A stretch of 64,000 nucleotides of DNA from an uncultured Bacteroides sp. Lineage in GTDB: Bacteria > Bacteroidota > Bacteroidia > Bacteroidales > Bacteroidaceae. The stretch is from positions 1-64,000 of the forward strand of contig NZ_CAUCSQ010000010.1 in assembly GCF_958445495.1 (NCBI RefSeq). The letters are read 5' to 3'. Position numbers and translations under genes: made by a program. This document shows positions 9,701 to 18,045 of this stretch, in pieces. The notes beneath the pieces are model-generated. The model made no database searches. It saw only the letters and a program-made list of their open reading frames with translations, and was not told where the DNA came from. Positions within the stretch are counted from its first letter, which is position 1. Each line of letters opens with the position of its first letter.

Positions 9701-9911
9701 TTATCTGAAACTCCGTAACCTGCAAGTGGGGTATAATCTGCCTACGTCATTCTTGTCTAAATTCAAGATGGGCAGTGCGAGAATTTATTTGTCAGGACAA
9801 AATCTTCTGACTATCAAGAGCAAAAGTCTGACTTGTTCGGACCCGGAAAATCCGGATTGGAATTATCCGTTGGCTACTTCTGTCTCATTTGGTCTACAAC
9901 TTGGTTTTTAA
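6789..9911 (+). CDS. SusC/RagA-type TonB-dependent transporter, fructan PUL
   Basis: A 1040-residue outer-membrane importer that, with the SusD partner, takes up oligosaccharides using TonB energy. After the signal peptide ('VVWGQ') come a carboxypeptidase-D-like domain (about 25-100), the TonB-box region and 'DEVVVTGYSTQKKADLTGSV'-type junction, the plug with 'VRIRGIGSFN' and 'ASASIYGSRASNGVIIITTKKG', and a long beta-barrel ending on an aromatic residue in 'VSFGLQLGF'. I start at the ATG at 6789, which opens the signal peptide; an in-frame ATG lies 12 bases upstream. The neighbouring SusD starts 18 bp later and two GH32 genes follow, so the cargo is very likely a fructan (inulin or levan). 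Confidence 0.93.
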   Translation: MKNKKFLCSICFLFIFMPVVWGQNITVKGNVTSKTDGQPVIGASVVETAVTANGTITDLDGNFTLTVKQGADLTISYVGFKPVRLKAKALLNVVLEEDSELLDEVVVTGYSTQKKADLTGSVAVVSTKALKTTSDADPMRALQGKVPGMTITSNGSPSGTGTVRIRGIGSFNSSQDPLYVVDGVPTTRALNSLNTNDIESMQVLKDAASASIYGSRASNGVIIITTKKGKKADKIKVDFSANLTAQFYTPQSLMKLSNTSEYATAMAQAALNDGLDPVAYASNYGLNLNAAAGTPITVWNPATESYVDYTVNGLYDGYINQKKTMKFSDTDWLDEISRTGFSQNYDLSLSHANDKHSTMFSLGYKKNNGILKYTDFENISARMNSSYNVNKYLTVGENFTVTYTSQVDCAPMENALKMAPTVPVYEEDGTTFAGPVGGMSDRQNPLRESYDNRDNHLDYWRLFGNGYVEIKPVKGLVLRSNFGIDHYSSFINSMTYTYHSDIVNNDIAKTTLSHNNETNWTWSNTANYNFRLADKHDFTVLLGTEMSKQSVIDFSAYSEEYAVEDKDYMWPNAATGTMRNSGAKVGYRLASFFGKLDYNYDDLILASFTIRRDGSSRFGKDNRWGTFPAATLGLRLSKLLKKDWMDDWKIRFSWGKTGNQAIDNNAQFGLYVADYGLDRVTSTAYDLLLQSSGTFPSGYRATQIANPNLKWESAEQFNIGTDFTLFGGSLYGSIDGFVKDVDDMLINPAYLGALGEGGASWANGPSLRNWGMEFTLGYRKTLACGLGIDVNGNLDFFRNRVTYLPETSTGSYAHTTTENLVESRQPYGSIVGYVVEGIFQNQAEVDASGQPNARVGGLKYADLDGKNGITADDQTWIFNPVPAFSYGLNIALSYKGFDLSMFWQGVYDKDVYNNQKFQTDFWSVTDAGSNKGNRLLGAWNTNNTGSTIPALTTNNTADEGRASTYFVENGSYLKLRNLQVGYNLPTSFLSKFKMGSARIYLSGQNLLTIKSKSLTCSDPENPDWNYPLATSVSFGLQLGF

Positions 9912-9929
9912 TATTTAAAGAAGAGAATT

Positions 9930-11666
9930 ATGAAAAAGATATATACGTTGGTGACAGCTTGTTTGATGAGTTTGACTTTGACAAACTGCGATGATTTTCT
10001 GGATTATAACCCGACCGCGGTTATTGATGAGGATAAGGCTTTTGCCGAACCGGAGAAGATGGTGAATGCCGCTTATGCCATGCTGGGCGATTGTTGGTAC
10101 TCGTATCCGTTTAATTTGTTTCCTTACGGTGACATTACTTCCGACGACTGCTTGAAGGGTGGGTCGGGGACAACGGATACCGGATATCATCCTTTGGAAA
10201 TTTGGTCGACGCTGACAGCTACTACTCCGGGAGAAATGGACGAACTGTGGTATCGTCTGTATTGTGCCATTTCCCGTTGTAACCGGGCGTTGGTCGCTTT
10301 AGACAGGAACGGGGATAAGGTTCTGGGTGCGAGTGTGAAGGAACAGCGTGTCGCTGAAGTGAAATTCCTCCGGGCGCATTTTTATTACAAGCTGCTGGTG
10401 GTATTCCGCCAGGTTCCTTGGATTAACGAGGCGGCGTATGTGAATAATAGCATTGAACAAATCCGCAATGATGAATTTACTTATGAGGAGCTGTTCGGTA
10501 AGGTGATTGAGGATTTCAAGGCTGCTTATGACGTATTGCCTGCGGAACAGGCTGAAGGCGGGCGGGTTAACAAGATTGCCGCCGCTTCTTATCTGGCTAA
10601 GTGTTATCTGAACCTTGCGTGGGGAGACGGTTACGAGGCTACTACCGGCGAGAATTATATCAATGAGGATTATATGGAGAAGGTGGTGACTTATACGGAT
10701 GAAGTGGAGAACTCGGCATATGGTTATCTGGAGGATTACGGGGATATCTTCTTGCCGGAGTGCAAGAACAGCAAGGAGTCTATATTTGCCGTGCAATGTT
10801 CCGATTACCAGGATGATAATACGAGTTACGGACGTGCCAACTGGTCGAATGTGCTGAACGGATGCTGGGGGATGTGGTCTTGCGGATGGGATTTCCATAA
10901 GCCGTCGCAAAATCTGGTGAATGCGTTTAAGACTGAAAACGGCCTGCCTATGTTTGACGATTATAATGATGAGATAGACTATCCCGTCAACGGAGAGACG
11001 GACGGGCAGAAATGGGACCCGCGTTTGTTCCATACGGTAGGTATGCCGACTTATCCTTATAAATATGAGGCTGAATATATCATGACTAAGAATAATTCCC
11101 GCACGCCGAACACGTATGGGTATTACACTTCACTGAAAGAGGTTCCGCAGCGTTCTAAAGGGGAGACATACAATGGTTCCTGGCAGGCGTTTGCTATGAA
11201 CGACTATGTGTTCCGCTATACGGACGTGATGCTTATGCGTGCGGAAGCATTGGTGGAATTGAACGAACTGGAGAAGGCGCGCGTTATCATCAATGATATC
11301 CGCCGGCGTGCGGCTAATTCGGTTGACAAGCATATCTCTTATGCGAAGGAACAGTGTGAGATAGCTCTTTATCCGGAGTCTTATTTCCAGGATAAGGAAA
11401 CGGCGCGGAAATGTTTGCGTTGGGAACGCCGTTTGGAGATGGCTATGGAGAATGGACGTTATTTTGATTTGCGCCGTTGGGGAATTGCTTCTGAAACTCT
11501 GAACGCTTATTTTGAGAGCGAGCAGAATAGCGTGTACGACGGGCAGACTTATGCGCAATATTATAAGGATGCTCATTATGAACCCGGTAAAAATGAGTTC
11601 TTCCCGATACCTTACAACCAGTTGTATTATATTCCCGGATTGTACACTCAGAATAAAAATTATTGA
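9930..11666 (+). CDS. SusD/RagB-type glycan-binding lipoprotein, fructan PUL
   Basis: A 578-residue surface lipoprotein that caps the SusC barrel and captures fructan. The signal peptide ends in 'LTNC' (Cys20 lipidated), followed by 'DDFLDYNPTAVI', a typical SusD start. The C-terminal third carries the RagB/SusD motifs 'YRYTDVMLMRAEALVELNE' and 'RLEMAMENGRYFDLRRWG', and the protein ends 'LYYIPGLYTQNKNY'. The TPR helices lie in the N-terminal half. It is translated together with SusC. No separate SusE-like binding lipoprotein follows, so this may be the only surface binder in the PUL. Confidence 0.93.
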   Translation: MKKIYTLVTACLMSLTLTNCDDFLDYNPTAVIDEDKAFAEPEKMVNAAYAMLGDCWYSYPFNLFPYGDITSDDCLKGGSGTTDTGYHPLEIWSTLTATTPGEMDELWYRLYCAISRCNRALVALDRNGDKVLGASVKEQRVAEVKFLRAHFYYKLLVVFRQVPWINEAAYVNNSIEQIRNDEFTYEELFGKVIEDFKAAYDVLPAEQAEGGRVNKIAAASYLAKCYLNLAWGDGYEATTGENYINEDYMEKVVTYTDEVENSAYGYLEDYGDIFLPECKNSKESIFAVQCSDYQDDNTSYGRANWSNVLNGCWGMWSCGWDFHKPSQNLVNAFKTENGLPMFDDYNDEIDYPVNGETDGQKWDPRLFHTVGMPTYPYKYEAEYIMTKNNSRTPNTYGYYTSLKEVPQRSKGETYNGSWQAFAMNDYVFRYTDVMLMRAEALVELNELEKARVIINDIRRRAANSVDKHISYAKEQCEIALYPESYFQDKETARKCLRWERRLEMAMENGRYFDLRRWGIASETLNAYFESEQNSVYDGQTYAQYYKDAHYEPGKNEFFPIPYNQLYYIPGLYTQNKNY

Positions 11667-11751
11667 TAGGTTGTATTTGGCGGCGATTGGCGCACCGTTC
11701 AAAGGTTATATGCGGATAAGCAACATTTTTCTTATCTTCTGAAACAAATGT

Positions 11752-11780
11752 GATAGGCGTAACTATCCGTTACGCTTATC
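11752..11780 (+). terminator. Hairpin between SusD and the first GH32 gene
   Basis: Arms at 11752-11763 and 11769-11780 pair over 12 positions with one mismatch (GATAGGCGTAAC type) around a 5-base loop, followed by TTTGC. A second weaker GATAAG/CTTATC pair lies at about 11714-11736. In the 231-bp gap this could be a partial terminator that lowers enzyme expression relative to SusCD, or an RNA-processing site. Confidence 0.45.
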
Positions 11781-11897
11781 TTTGCGCCATAGACGGCAAG
11801 CGGTTGTCCGCTGGAAATGCGGAAAGTGTCCGACATGTTGCCGTTTGTTTCCGAGTCTTTGTTAATTCATTAATCAACCCGCTAAAATAATTTAGTA

Positions 11898-13559
11898 ATG
11901 AAAACCGTACGTAATATTGTTTGTTTTTTATTTTTGAGCTGCGCATTTGCCTTGTCATCGGCGGAGGCGGGTGAGAGAACGTTTAAGATTACCGGCAGGT
12001 ATTTGAATTTTCCTGTTTCCCATAAAGTGGACCGCGCCCGGATGACATTTACTGTGGATGGTTGTCCTGACTTGTCCGTGGTTATCCGTCTGGCACCGGA
12101 TGAGGCCGACTATTGGGTGTTTAAGGATGTCTCGGCTTTCAAGGGTAAGGTATTGAAAATTTCTTATGAAGGGGATGAAGCCGGATTGAGTAAGGTTTAC
12201 CAGTCTGACCGGTTGGCGGAAGGTGATGGAATGTATAAGGAAAAGAACCGTCCGCAGTTCCATTTCACAACCCGTCGCGGTTGGATTAATGACCCCAACG
12301 GGCTGGTTTACCATCGTGGCGAATATCATCTTTATTATCAGCATAATCCTTATGAGCGTGATTGGGAGAATATGCACTGGGGACATGCCGTAAGCCGTGA
12401 CCTCGTGCATTGGACGGAGCAGCCCGACGCTCTCTATCCCGATTGTCTGGGAACCATGTTTTCCGGTTCGGCGGTGATTGATTATGGCAATACCGCCGGA
12501 TTTAATCAGGGGGAGACGCCCGCCATGGTGGCGGTTTATACTGCTGCGGGACCTGACAAGCAGGTACAGTGCATCGCTTACAGTCTTGACAATGGGTACA
12601 CGTTTACGAAATATGAGAAAAATCCCGTGATTGATTCTAAGGCTAAGTGGAACTCGGTGGATACACGTGACCCGAAGGTGTTCTGGTACGAGCCTTCCAA
12701 ACATTGGGTAATGGTACTCAATGAACGTGACGGGCATTCCATTTATACTTCCGCCGATTTGAAAGACTGGACTTACCGGAGCCATGTAACGGGTTTCTGG
12801 GAATGTCCCGAATTGTTCGAACTTCCTGTGGACGGGGATAAGAACCATACCAAGTGGGTGATGTACGGTGCTTCCGGTACTTATATGTTGGGTTCTTTCG
12901 ATGGAAAGGTGTTCACTCCTGAATCCGGAAAGCACTGTTATACGACAGGCAGTATTTATGCGGGGCAGACCATCAACAACATTCCGGCAACTGACGGCCG
13001 GCGTATCCAGATAGGGTGGGGAAGGATTTCCCATCCGGACATGCCTTTCAACGGGATGATGATGCTTCCTACCGAACTGACGTTGCGGACGACAAAAGAC
13101 GGTATCCGTCTGGTCAGTGTTCCCGTGAAAGAAACCGAGGCTTTGTTTAAACCCGTGCGTTCGTGGAGCGCTCTTTCGTCGGATGAGGCGAACCGGCTGT
13201 TGAAGGAGTTTTACGATACGGACTGTCTTCGTATCAAAACGACTTTTAAGCTTTCCCATGCAACAAGCGCCGGCTTGAATTTGTTCGGACAACGTATTAT
13301 TGATTATGATATGAATGCCAATACTGTCAACGGGCGTTTTTATTCCCCTCAGGACCCTACCAGTATGGAACTGACTGCCGATATATATATCGACCGTACT
13401 TCCATCGAGGTGTTTATCGACGGCGGCTTGTATTCGTATTCTATGGAACGTCGTCCGGACGTGAATAATAAGGAAGGGCTCCATTTCTGGGGTAACCGTA
13501 TTGAAATAAAGAATCTTGAGATTTTTTCTGTCGAGTCCATTTGGCAGGCAGGTGTGTAG
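11898..13559 (+). CDS. GH32 fructan hydrolase
   Basis: A 553-residue beta-fructosidase. The N-terminal 110 residues after the signal peptide form a beta domain found in many Bacteroides GH32 enzymes (DUF4980-like). The five-bladed propeller starts at about 120 and shows all three catalytic signatures: 'WINDPNG' with nucleophile Asp132, 'RDP' at 257-259 (transition-state stabiliser) and 'WECPE' with acid/base Glu302. The beta-sandwich module ends with 'RTSIEVFIDGG'. The signal sequence could be cleaved after 'SSAEA' or lipidated at Cys15 ('FLSC'), so periplasm versus membrane anchoring is unsettled. It probably releases fructose from inulin- or levan-type oligosaccharides for the downstream permease. 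The next GH32 starts 27 bp later. Confidence 0.9.
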   Translation: MKTVRNIVCFLFLSCAFALSSAEAGERTFKITGRYLNFPVSHKVDRARMTFTVDGCPDLSVVIRLAPDEADYWVFKDVSAFKGKVLKISYEGDEAGLSKVYQSDRLAEGDGMYKEKNRPQFHFTTRRGWINDPNGLVYHRGEYHLYYQHNPYERDWENMHWGHAVSRDLVHWTEQPDALYPDCLGTMFSGSAVIDYGNTAGFNQGETPAMVAVYTAAGPDKQVQCIAYSLDNGYTFTKYEKNPVIDSKAKWNSVDTRDPKVFWYEPSKHWVMVLNERDGHSIYTSADLKDWTYRSHVTGFWECPELFELPVDGDKNHTKWVMYGASGTYMLGSFDGKVFTPESGKHCYTTGSIYAGQTINNIPATDGRRIQIGWGRISHPDMPFNGMMMLPTELTLRTTKDGIRLVSVPVKETEALFKPVRSWSALSSDEANRLLKEFYDTDCLRIKTTFKLSHATSAGLNLFGQRIIDYDMNANTVNGRFYSPQDPTSMELTADIYIDRTSIEVFIDGGLYSYSMERRPDVNNKEGLHFWGNRIEIKNLEIFSVESIWQAGV

Positions 13560-13586
13560 TCTGTAATAATTCTAATACCAGTTGAT

Positions 13587-15416
13587 ATGAATGTGTTGTG
13601 TTTGTTAAAACAGTTTTTTTTCTTTTTGATGTGTATGTTTTTGGCCGTTTTTCCTGTATCGGACGCGGTAGCGGCCGGTTCTTCTCTGACAGTAAAGAAT
13701 CTGGGAGAGGGGCATTACTTGGTGCGTGTGAATACGAATCGGAAATATTTGCTTCTTCCCGTTGAGGAGGCGATGCCTGACGTGCGTGTCAGCATGATTG
13801 CCGGCAATAGGGAAGTGAAGGCGGCGGATGTCCGTCTGGCGGTGAACAGGGTGGATTATTTCGTTCCGTTGGACCTCTCCGGTTATGCAGGCAAAGACAT
13901 TCTGGTGAAGTTTAAGTTGAGTTCGAATGACCCGGTGCGGGGTGAACTTTCGGCGGTTTGCTGCAAGGAAATGGAGTTGTCCGACGTATTTGATACGGAT
14001 AACCGTGAGAAGTATCGTCCGGCTTATCATTTTTCTCCGCTTTACGGGTGGATGAATGACCCGAACGGAATGGTATATAAAGATGGCGAATATCATTTGT
14101 TTTATCAGCATAATCCTTACGGCTCCAAATGGGGAAATATGAATTGGGGACATGCTGTCAGCCGGGATTTGATTAACTGGGAACATTATCCGGATGCTAT
14201 CGTACCGGATGCTTTGGGCACAATCTTCAGTGGTTCGGCGGTGGTGGACCATGACAATACGGCCGGTTTCGGAGCGGGCGCTATCGTTGCCGTTTATACG
14301 CAGAGCGGTGACCGGCAGGTGCAGAGCATCGCTTATAGCACTGACAACGGACGTACTTTCATTAAGTATGAGAACAATCCTGTGCTTGTGTCTGAAGCGC
14401 GTGATTTTCGTGACCCGAAGGTTTTTTGGCATGAGGGGACGCACCGCTGGATTATGGTACTGGCGGTGGGACAGGAGATGCAGATTTTCTCTTCTCCCGA
14501 TTTGAAGGACTGGACGTATGAAAGCAGTTTCGGAGAAGGTTTCGGCGCGCACGGAGGCGTGTGGGAATGTCCGGATTTATTCGAGCTTCCCGTAGAAGGT
14601 ACGAGTGAAAAGAAGTGGGTGTTGCTTTGTAACCTGAATCCCGGAGGTCCTTTCGGGGGAAGTGCCACTCAATATTTTATAGGTAGTTTTGACGGTAAAA
14701 AATTTGTTTGTGACAATCAGCCGGATGTGACGAAATGGATGGACTGGGGAAAAGACCATTATGCTGCGGTGACTTGGAGCGATGCTCCCGACAATCGCCG
14801 TATTGCTATTGCATGGATGAGTAACTGGCAGTATGCGAATGATGCGCCGACTCTTCAGTACAGGAGTCCGAATTCCGTTCCCCGTGATTTGAGCCTGTTC
14901 TGTGCGGACGGCGGGATTTACCTGAAATCTGCTCCTTCTCCCGAACTGCTGGCTTTGCGTGATGTTTCCAAAAAGCGTTCTTTCCGGGTGAACGGGATAC
15001 ATACTGTGAAAAATTTGATTCCGGATAATGAAGGTACTTATGAAATAGAATTGTCGTTAAGGAATCAGAATGCGGCTGTTGCCGGTTTCCGCCTTTACAA
15101 TAGCAAGGGCGAGGAGGTAGACATGCGGTATGATATGAAGGAGAATAAATTTAGTATGGACCGCCGGAAAAGCGGGGAGGTAGGTTTTAACGAAAATTTC
15201 CCGGTAGAGACCTGGACGGCTGTTAAGGATACCGAAGGTGTCTTGAAACTTCGCCTGTTTGTTGACAAGTCGAGCATAGAGGCTTTCGGGGAAGGCGGGC
15301 GTTTTGTTATGACTAACCAGGTGTTTCCTTCCGAACCTTACGACTGTGTGGATTTTTATAGTAAAGGAGGAAGTTATAAGGTTGTTTCATTCGTGGTCCA
15401 TAGGTTGAAACGGTAG
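13587..15416 (+). CDS. GH32 fructan hydrolase (second)
   Basis: A 609-residue periplasmic beta-fructosidase. The signal peptide ends near 'SDAVAA' (residue 30). An N-terminal beta domain like that of the preceding GH32 covers about 32-125. Catalytic signatures are 'WMNDPNG' with Asp158, 'FRDP' at 274-277 and 'WECPD' with Glu327. The loop 'GEGFGAHGGVWEC' and the 'NPGGPFGGSATQYF' segment are typical of exo-type fructanases/levanases of Bacteroides. The C-terminal sandwich has the 'KSSIEAFGEGG' motif. It is 56 residues longer than its neighbour. Having two divergent GH32 enzymes suggests a split between linkage types or chain lengths, which the sequence alone does not resolve. Confidence 0.92.
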   Translation: MNVLCLLKQFFFFLMCMFLAVFPVSDAVAAGSSLTVKNLGEGHYLVRVNTNRKYLLLPVEEAMPDVRVSMIAGNREVKAADVRLAVNRVDYFVPLDLSGYAGKDILVKFKLSSNDPVRGELSAVCCKEMELSDVFDTDNREKYRPAYHFSPLYGWMNDPNGMVYKDGEYHLFYQHNPYGSKWGNMNWGHAVSRDLINWEHYPDAIVPDALGTIFSGSAVVDHDNTAGFGAGAIVAVYTQSGDRQVQSIAYSTDNGRTFIKYENNPVLVSEARDFRDPKVFWHEGTHRWIMVLAVGQEMQIFSSPDLKDWTYESSFGEGFGAHGGVWECPDLFELPVEGTSEKKWVLLCNLNPGGPFGGSATQYFIGSFDGKKFVCDNQPDVTKWMDWGKDHYAAVTWSDAPDNRRIAIAWMSNWQYANDAPTLQYRSPNSVPRDLSLFCADGGIYLKSAPSPELLALRDVSKKRSFRVNGIHTVKNLIPDNEGTYEIELSLRNQNAAVAGFRLYNSKGEEVDMRYDMKENKFSMDRRKSGEVGFNENFPVETWTAVKDTEGVLKLRLFVDKSSIEAFGEGGRFVMTNQVFPSEPYDCVDFYSKGGSYKVVSFVVHRLKR

Positions 15417-15532
15417 TTTTTGCCGGTATGTCCCGTGTGTCTCTTCTGTTTCCTTTTAGGATAGGGGCGGTTGATGAACGGGCGGTTCCGGACTGAATGG
15501 CATGATAGATAGTTGAAAAAATAATTAAGACA

Positions 15533-16699
15533 ATGGAAAATAGTAAAAATTCTTCTCTTTCAAAATTGTTCCCTGTGATGCTCTGCTTCTTTGCAATGGG
15601 ATTTGTCGATTTGGTGGGCATCGCCTCCAATTACGTAAAGGCGGATTTAGGATTGACTGACTCGCAGGCGAATATCTTTCCTTCATTGGTGTTTTTCTGG
15701 TTTTTGATTTTCTCCGTACCGACGGGCATGTTGATGAGCCGTATCGGCCGGAAGAAGACTGTGTTGCTGAGCTTGCTTGTCACGTTCGCTTCTTTGTTGT
15801 TGCCGGTTTTCGGAGACGGTTATATGTTGATGTTGGTTTCTTTTTCTTTGCTGGGTATCGGAAATGCGCTGATGCAGACTTCTTTGAATCCGTTGCTTTC
15901 CAATATCGTCAGAGGTGACCGGCTTGCCAGTAGCCTTACTTTCGGCCAGTTCGTGAAGGCTATAGCTTCGTTTCTTGCGCCGTATATTGCGATGTGGGGA
16001 GCTACGCAGGCTATTCCTTCTTTCGGTCTGGGCTGGCGCGTTCTTTTCCCGATTTATATGACAGTAGCGGTTGTAGCTGTTCTTTTGCTGAATGCCACCC
16101 GGATTGAGGAGGAAAAAGAGGAAGGCAAGCCGTCTACTTTCGGCCAGTGCCTTGCTTTGCTTGGCAAGCCGTTCATTTTGCTTTGTTTTATCGGTATCAT
16201 GTGTCATGTGGGTATCGATGTCGGTACGAATACCACTGCCCCGAAGATTTTGATGGAACGTGTCGGGATGGGGTTGGATGATGCGGCTTTTGCGACAAGC
16301 CTTTATTTTATCTTCCGTACGGCGGGCTGTTTCTTGGGTTCTTTCATTTTACGCAAGATGCCGGCCAAGTCTTTCTTCGGCATTAGCGCCGTGATGATGC
16401 TGGTTGCTATGGCGGGCTTGTTCATGTTTCATGAGAAGGCTATGATTTATACGTGCATCGCATTCATCGGTTTCGGCAATTCCAACGTTTTCTCGGTTAT
16501 TTTCTCGCAGGCGTTGCTTTATTTGCCGGGTAAGAAGAATGAAGTTTCCGGCCTGATGATTATGGGGCTTTTCGGAGGAACGATATTTCCGTTGGCTATG
16601 GGAGTCGCATCCGATGCAATGGGACAGAGTGGGGCGGTAGCCGTAATGACGGTGGGCGTGCTTTATCTCTTGTTTTATACGCTCCGTATAAGAAAATAA
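15533..16699 (+). CDS. MFS sugar permease, FucP-like (probable fructose importer)
   Basis: A 388-residue inner-membrane protein with about 12 hydrophobic helices and the MFS loop signature 'MSRIGRKKTVLL' between helices 2 and 3. The helix-4/5 region ('NPLLSNIVRGDRLASSLTFGQ') places it with the fucose:proton-symporter-like branch used for several sugars in Bacteroides. Position between the periplasmic fructosidases and a fructokinase makes fructose the likely substrate, as proposed for BT1758 of B. thetaiotaomicron. The gene starts 116 bp after the second GH32 and ends 34 bp before the kinase. Confidence 0.85.
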   Translation: MENSKNSSLSKLFPVMLCFFAMGFVDLVGIASNYVKADLGLTDSQANIFPSLVFFWFLIFSVPTGMLMSRIGRKKTVLLSLLVTFASLLLPVFGDGYMLMLVSFSLLGIGNALMQTSLNPLLSNIVRGDRLASSLTFGQFVKAIASFLAPYIAMWGATQAIPSFGLGWRVLFPIYMTVAVVAVLLLNATRIEEEKEEGKPSTFGQCLALLGKPFILLCFIGIMCHVGIDVGTNTTAPKILMERVGMGLDDAAFATSLYFIFRTAGCFLGSFILRKMPAKSFFGISAVMMLVAMAGLFMFHEKAMIYTCIAFIGFGNSNVFSVIFSQALLYLPGKKNEVSGLMIMGLFGGTIFPLAMGVASDAMGQSGAVAVMTVGVLYLLFYTLRIRK

Positions 16700-16733
16700 T
16701 TTATAACTTTGGGAATAATAAAATCTATAGGAC

Positions 16734-17621
16734 ATGAATAATATAATCGTAGGAATGGGTGAGGCGCTTTGGGATGTGCTGCCCGAAGGGAAGAAGATAG
16801 GAGGTGCTCCGGCGAACTTCGCTTATCATGTGTCGCAATTCGGTTTTGACAGCCGGGTAGTCAGTGCGGTAGGCAATGACGGGCTGGGGGATGAGATTCT
16901 GCGGGTGTTCAATGAGAAGAATCTGAAAACACAGATTGAGAGGGTGGATTATCCTACCGGAACGGTGCAGGTGACGTTGGACGGCGAAGGAGTTCCTTGC
17001 TATGAAATCAAGGAGGGTGTGGCATGGGATAACATTCCTTTTACGGATGAACTGAAACGGTTGGCTTTGAATACACGTGCCGTTTGTTTCGGCTCATTGG
17101 CACAACGCAACGCGGTAAGCCGGGCCACTATCAACCGTTTTTTGGATACGATGCCCGATATGGACGGGCAATTGAAGATATTCGACATCAATCTTCGGCA
17201 GGATTTCTATACGAAGGAGGTCTTGCGCGAATCGTTCCGCCGTTGCAATGTCCTGAAGATAAATGATGAGGAGCTGGTGACTATCAGCCGTCTGTTCGGT
17301 TATCCGGGGATTGATTTACAGGACAAGTGTTGGATTCTGTTGGCGAAATATAATTTGAAGATGCTGATTCTGACTTGCGGTATTAACGGAAGTTATGTGT
17401 TTACTCCAGGGGTCGTTTCTTTCCAGGAGACACCGAAGGTTCCGGTAGCTGATACGGTGGGGGCCGGTGACTCTTTCACGGCCGCTTTCTGCGCTTCCGT
17501 TCTGAATGGCCAGCCTGTGCCCGAAGCGCATAGGTTGGCGGTTGAGGTTTCCGCCTATGTCTGTACGCAGAGCGGTGCGATGCCGGAACTTCCGCAGGTG
17601 CTGAAAGACAGATTGATGTAG
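16734..17621 (+). CDS. PfkB-family fructokinase
   Basis: A 295-residue cytoplasmic sugar kinase that phosphorylates imported fructose. The N-terminal 'GEALWDVLP' and 'GGAPANFAYHVSQFG' (PfkB signature 1, sugar binding) and the C-terminal 'DTVGAGDSFTAAF' (signature 2, with catalytic base Asp246 and the anion hole) are complete. Length matches fructokinases of about 295 residues. It is the last gene of the fructan operon and is followed by a terminator at 17835. Confidence 0.92.
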   Translation: MNNIIVGMGEALWDVLPEGKKIGGAPANFAYHVSQFGFDSRVVSAVGNDGLGDEILRVFNEKNLKTQIERVDYPTGTVQVTLDGEGVPCYEIKEGVAWDNIPFTDELKRLALNTRAVCFGSLAQRNAVSRATINRFLDTMPDMDGQLKIFDINLRQDFYTKEVLRESFRRCNVLKINDEELVTISRLFGYPGIDLQDKCWILLAKYNLKMLILTCGINGSYVFTPGVVSFQETPKVPVADTVGAGDSFTAAFCASVLNGQPVPEAHRLAVEVSAYVCTQSGAMPELPQVLKDRLM

Positions 17622-17733
17622 GTTTTCGTGCTTGGTCTATCCGGACAGGTATTAAAGGTGGAAGTTTGCCGGATGTTCCCGGACGGGTTGTTCACCGGTC
17701 TCCTCTTGTTCATATAAAGGAGGTTGTTTCAGT

Positions 17734-17814
17734 ATGGAAAAACGGGACGGCATTATTTGTAATATGAAGGTGAGAGGGAAAATGAAAACTCGACTGAGCG
17801 TTCGGAAAACTTAG
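17734..17814 (+). CDS. Possible 26-residue basic peptide ORF
   Basis: A short ORF (ATG at 17734, TAG at 17812-17814) preceded by AAAGGAGG at 17716-17723, a near-perfect Shine-Dalgarno at proper distance, which is unusual in this genome. The peptide is basic (several Lys and Arg) with one Cys and no export signal. It lies between the fructokinase and the operon terminator. It could equally be a chance ORF or a remnant; only the ribosome-binding site argues for it. Confidence 0.2.
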   Translation: MEKRDGIICNMKVRGKMKTRLSVRKT

Positions 17815-17834
17815 GGATTGTGACAGGTAAACAT

Positions 17835-17885
17835 AAAAGAACCGTATCATTACTCGGAAATGGAGTTCTGATACGGTTCTTTTTA
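17835..17885 (+). terminator. Terminator of the fructan operon
   Basis: A 12-bp perfect stem, extendable to 15 bp (AGAACCGTATCA at 17838-17849 paired with 17869-17880), is followed by a T-run at 17877-17884. The remaining 17886-18045 is AT-rich, with a small inverted repeat (CAGATTAAA at 17909, TTTAATCTG at 17964) and an AGGAGG-like site on the minus strand near 18010, but no gene I can support. Confidence 0.85.
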
Positions 17886-18045
17886 TAGTTGAGGAGGTAG
17901 CCGGATTTCAGATTAAAGGTTCACCTTCTCCAAAACAGAGTTTCGACTCCCTCTTTTTTAAGTTTTAATCTGTAAGATTTCCAACTTTCAATTTCTATTT
18001 TGAGACCTCCTTTTTATAAAGGCAGGCTTTTTGTCTGAAAGCAGG

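Noticed and set aside
11955..13484. 509-codon minus-strand ORF opposite the first GH32
   Set aside because: Shadow of a strongly conserved gene with intact catalytic motifs; rich in His, Arg and Ile as antisense frames commonly are.
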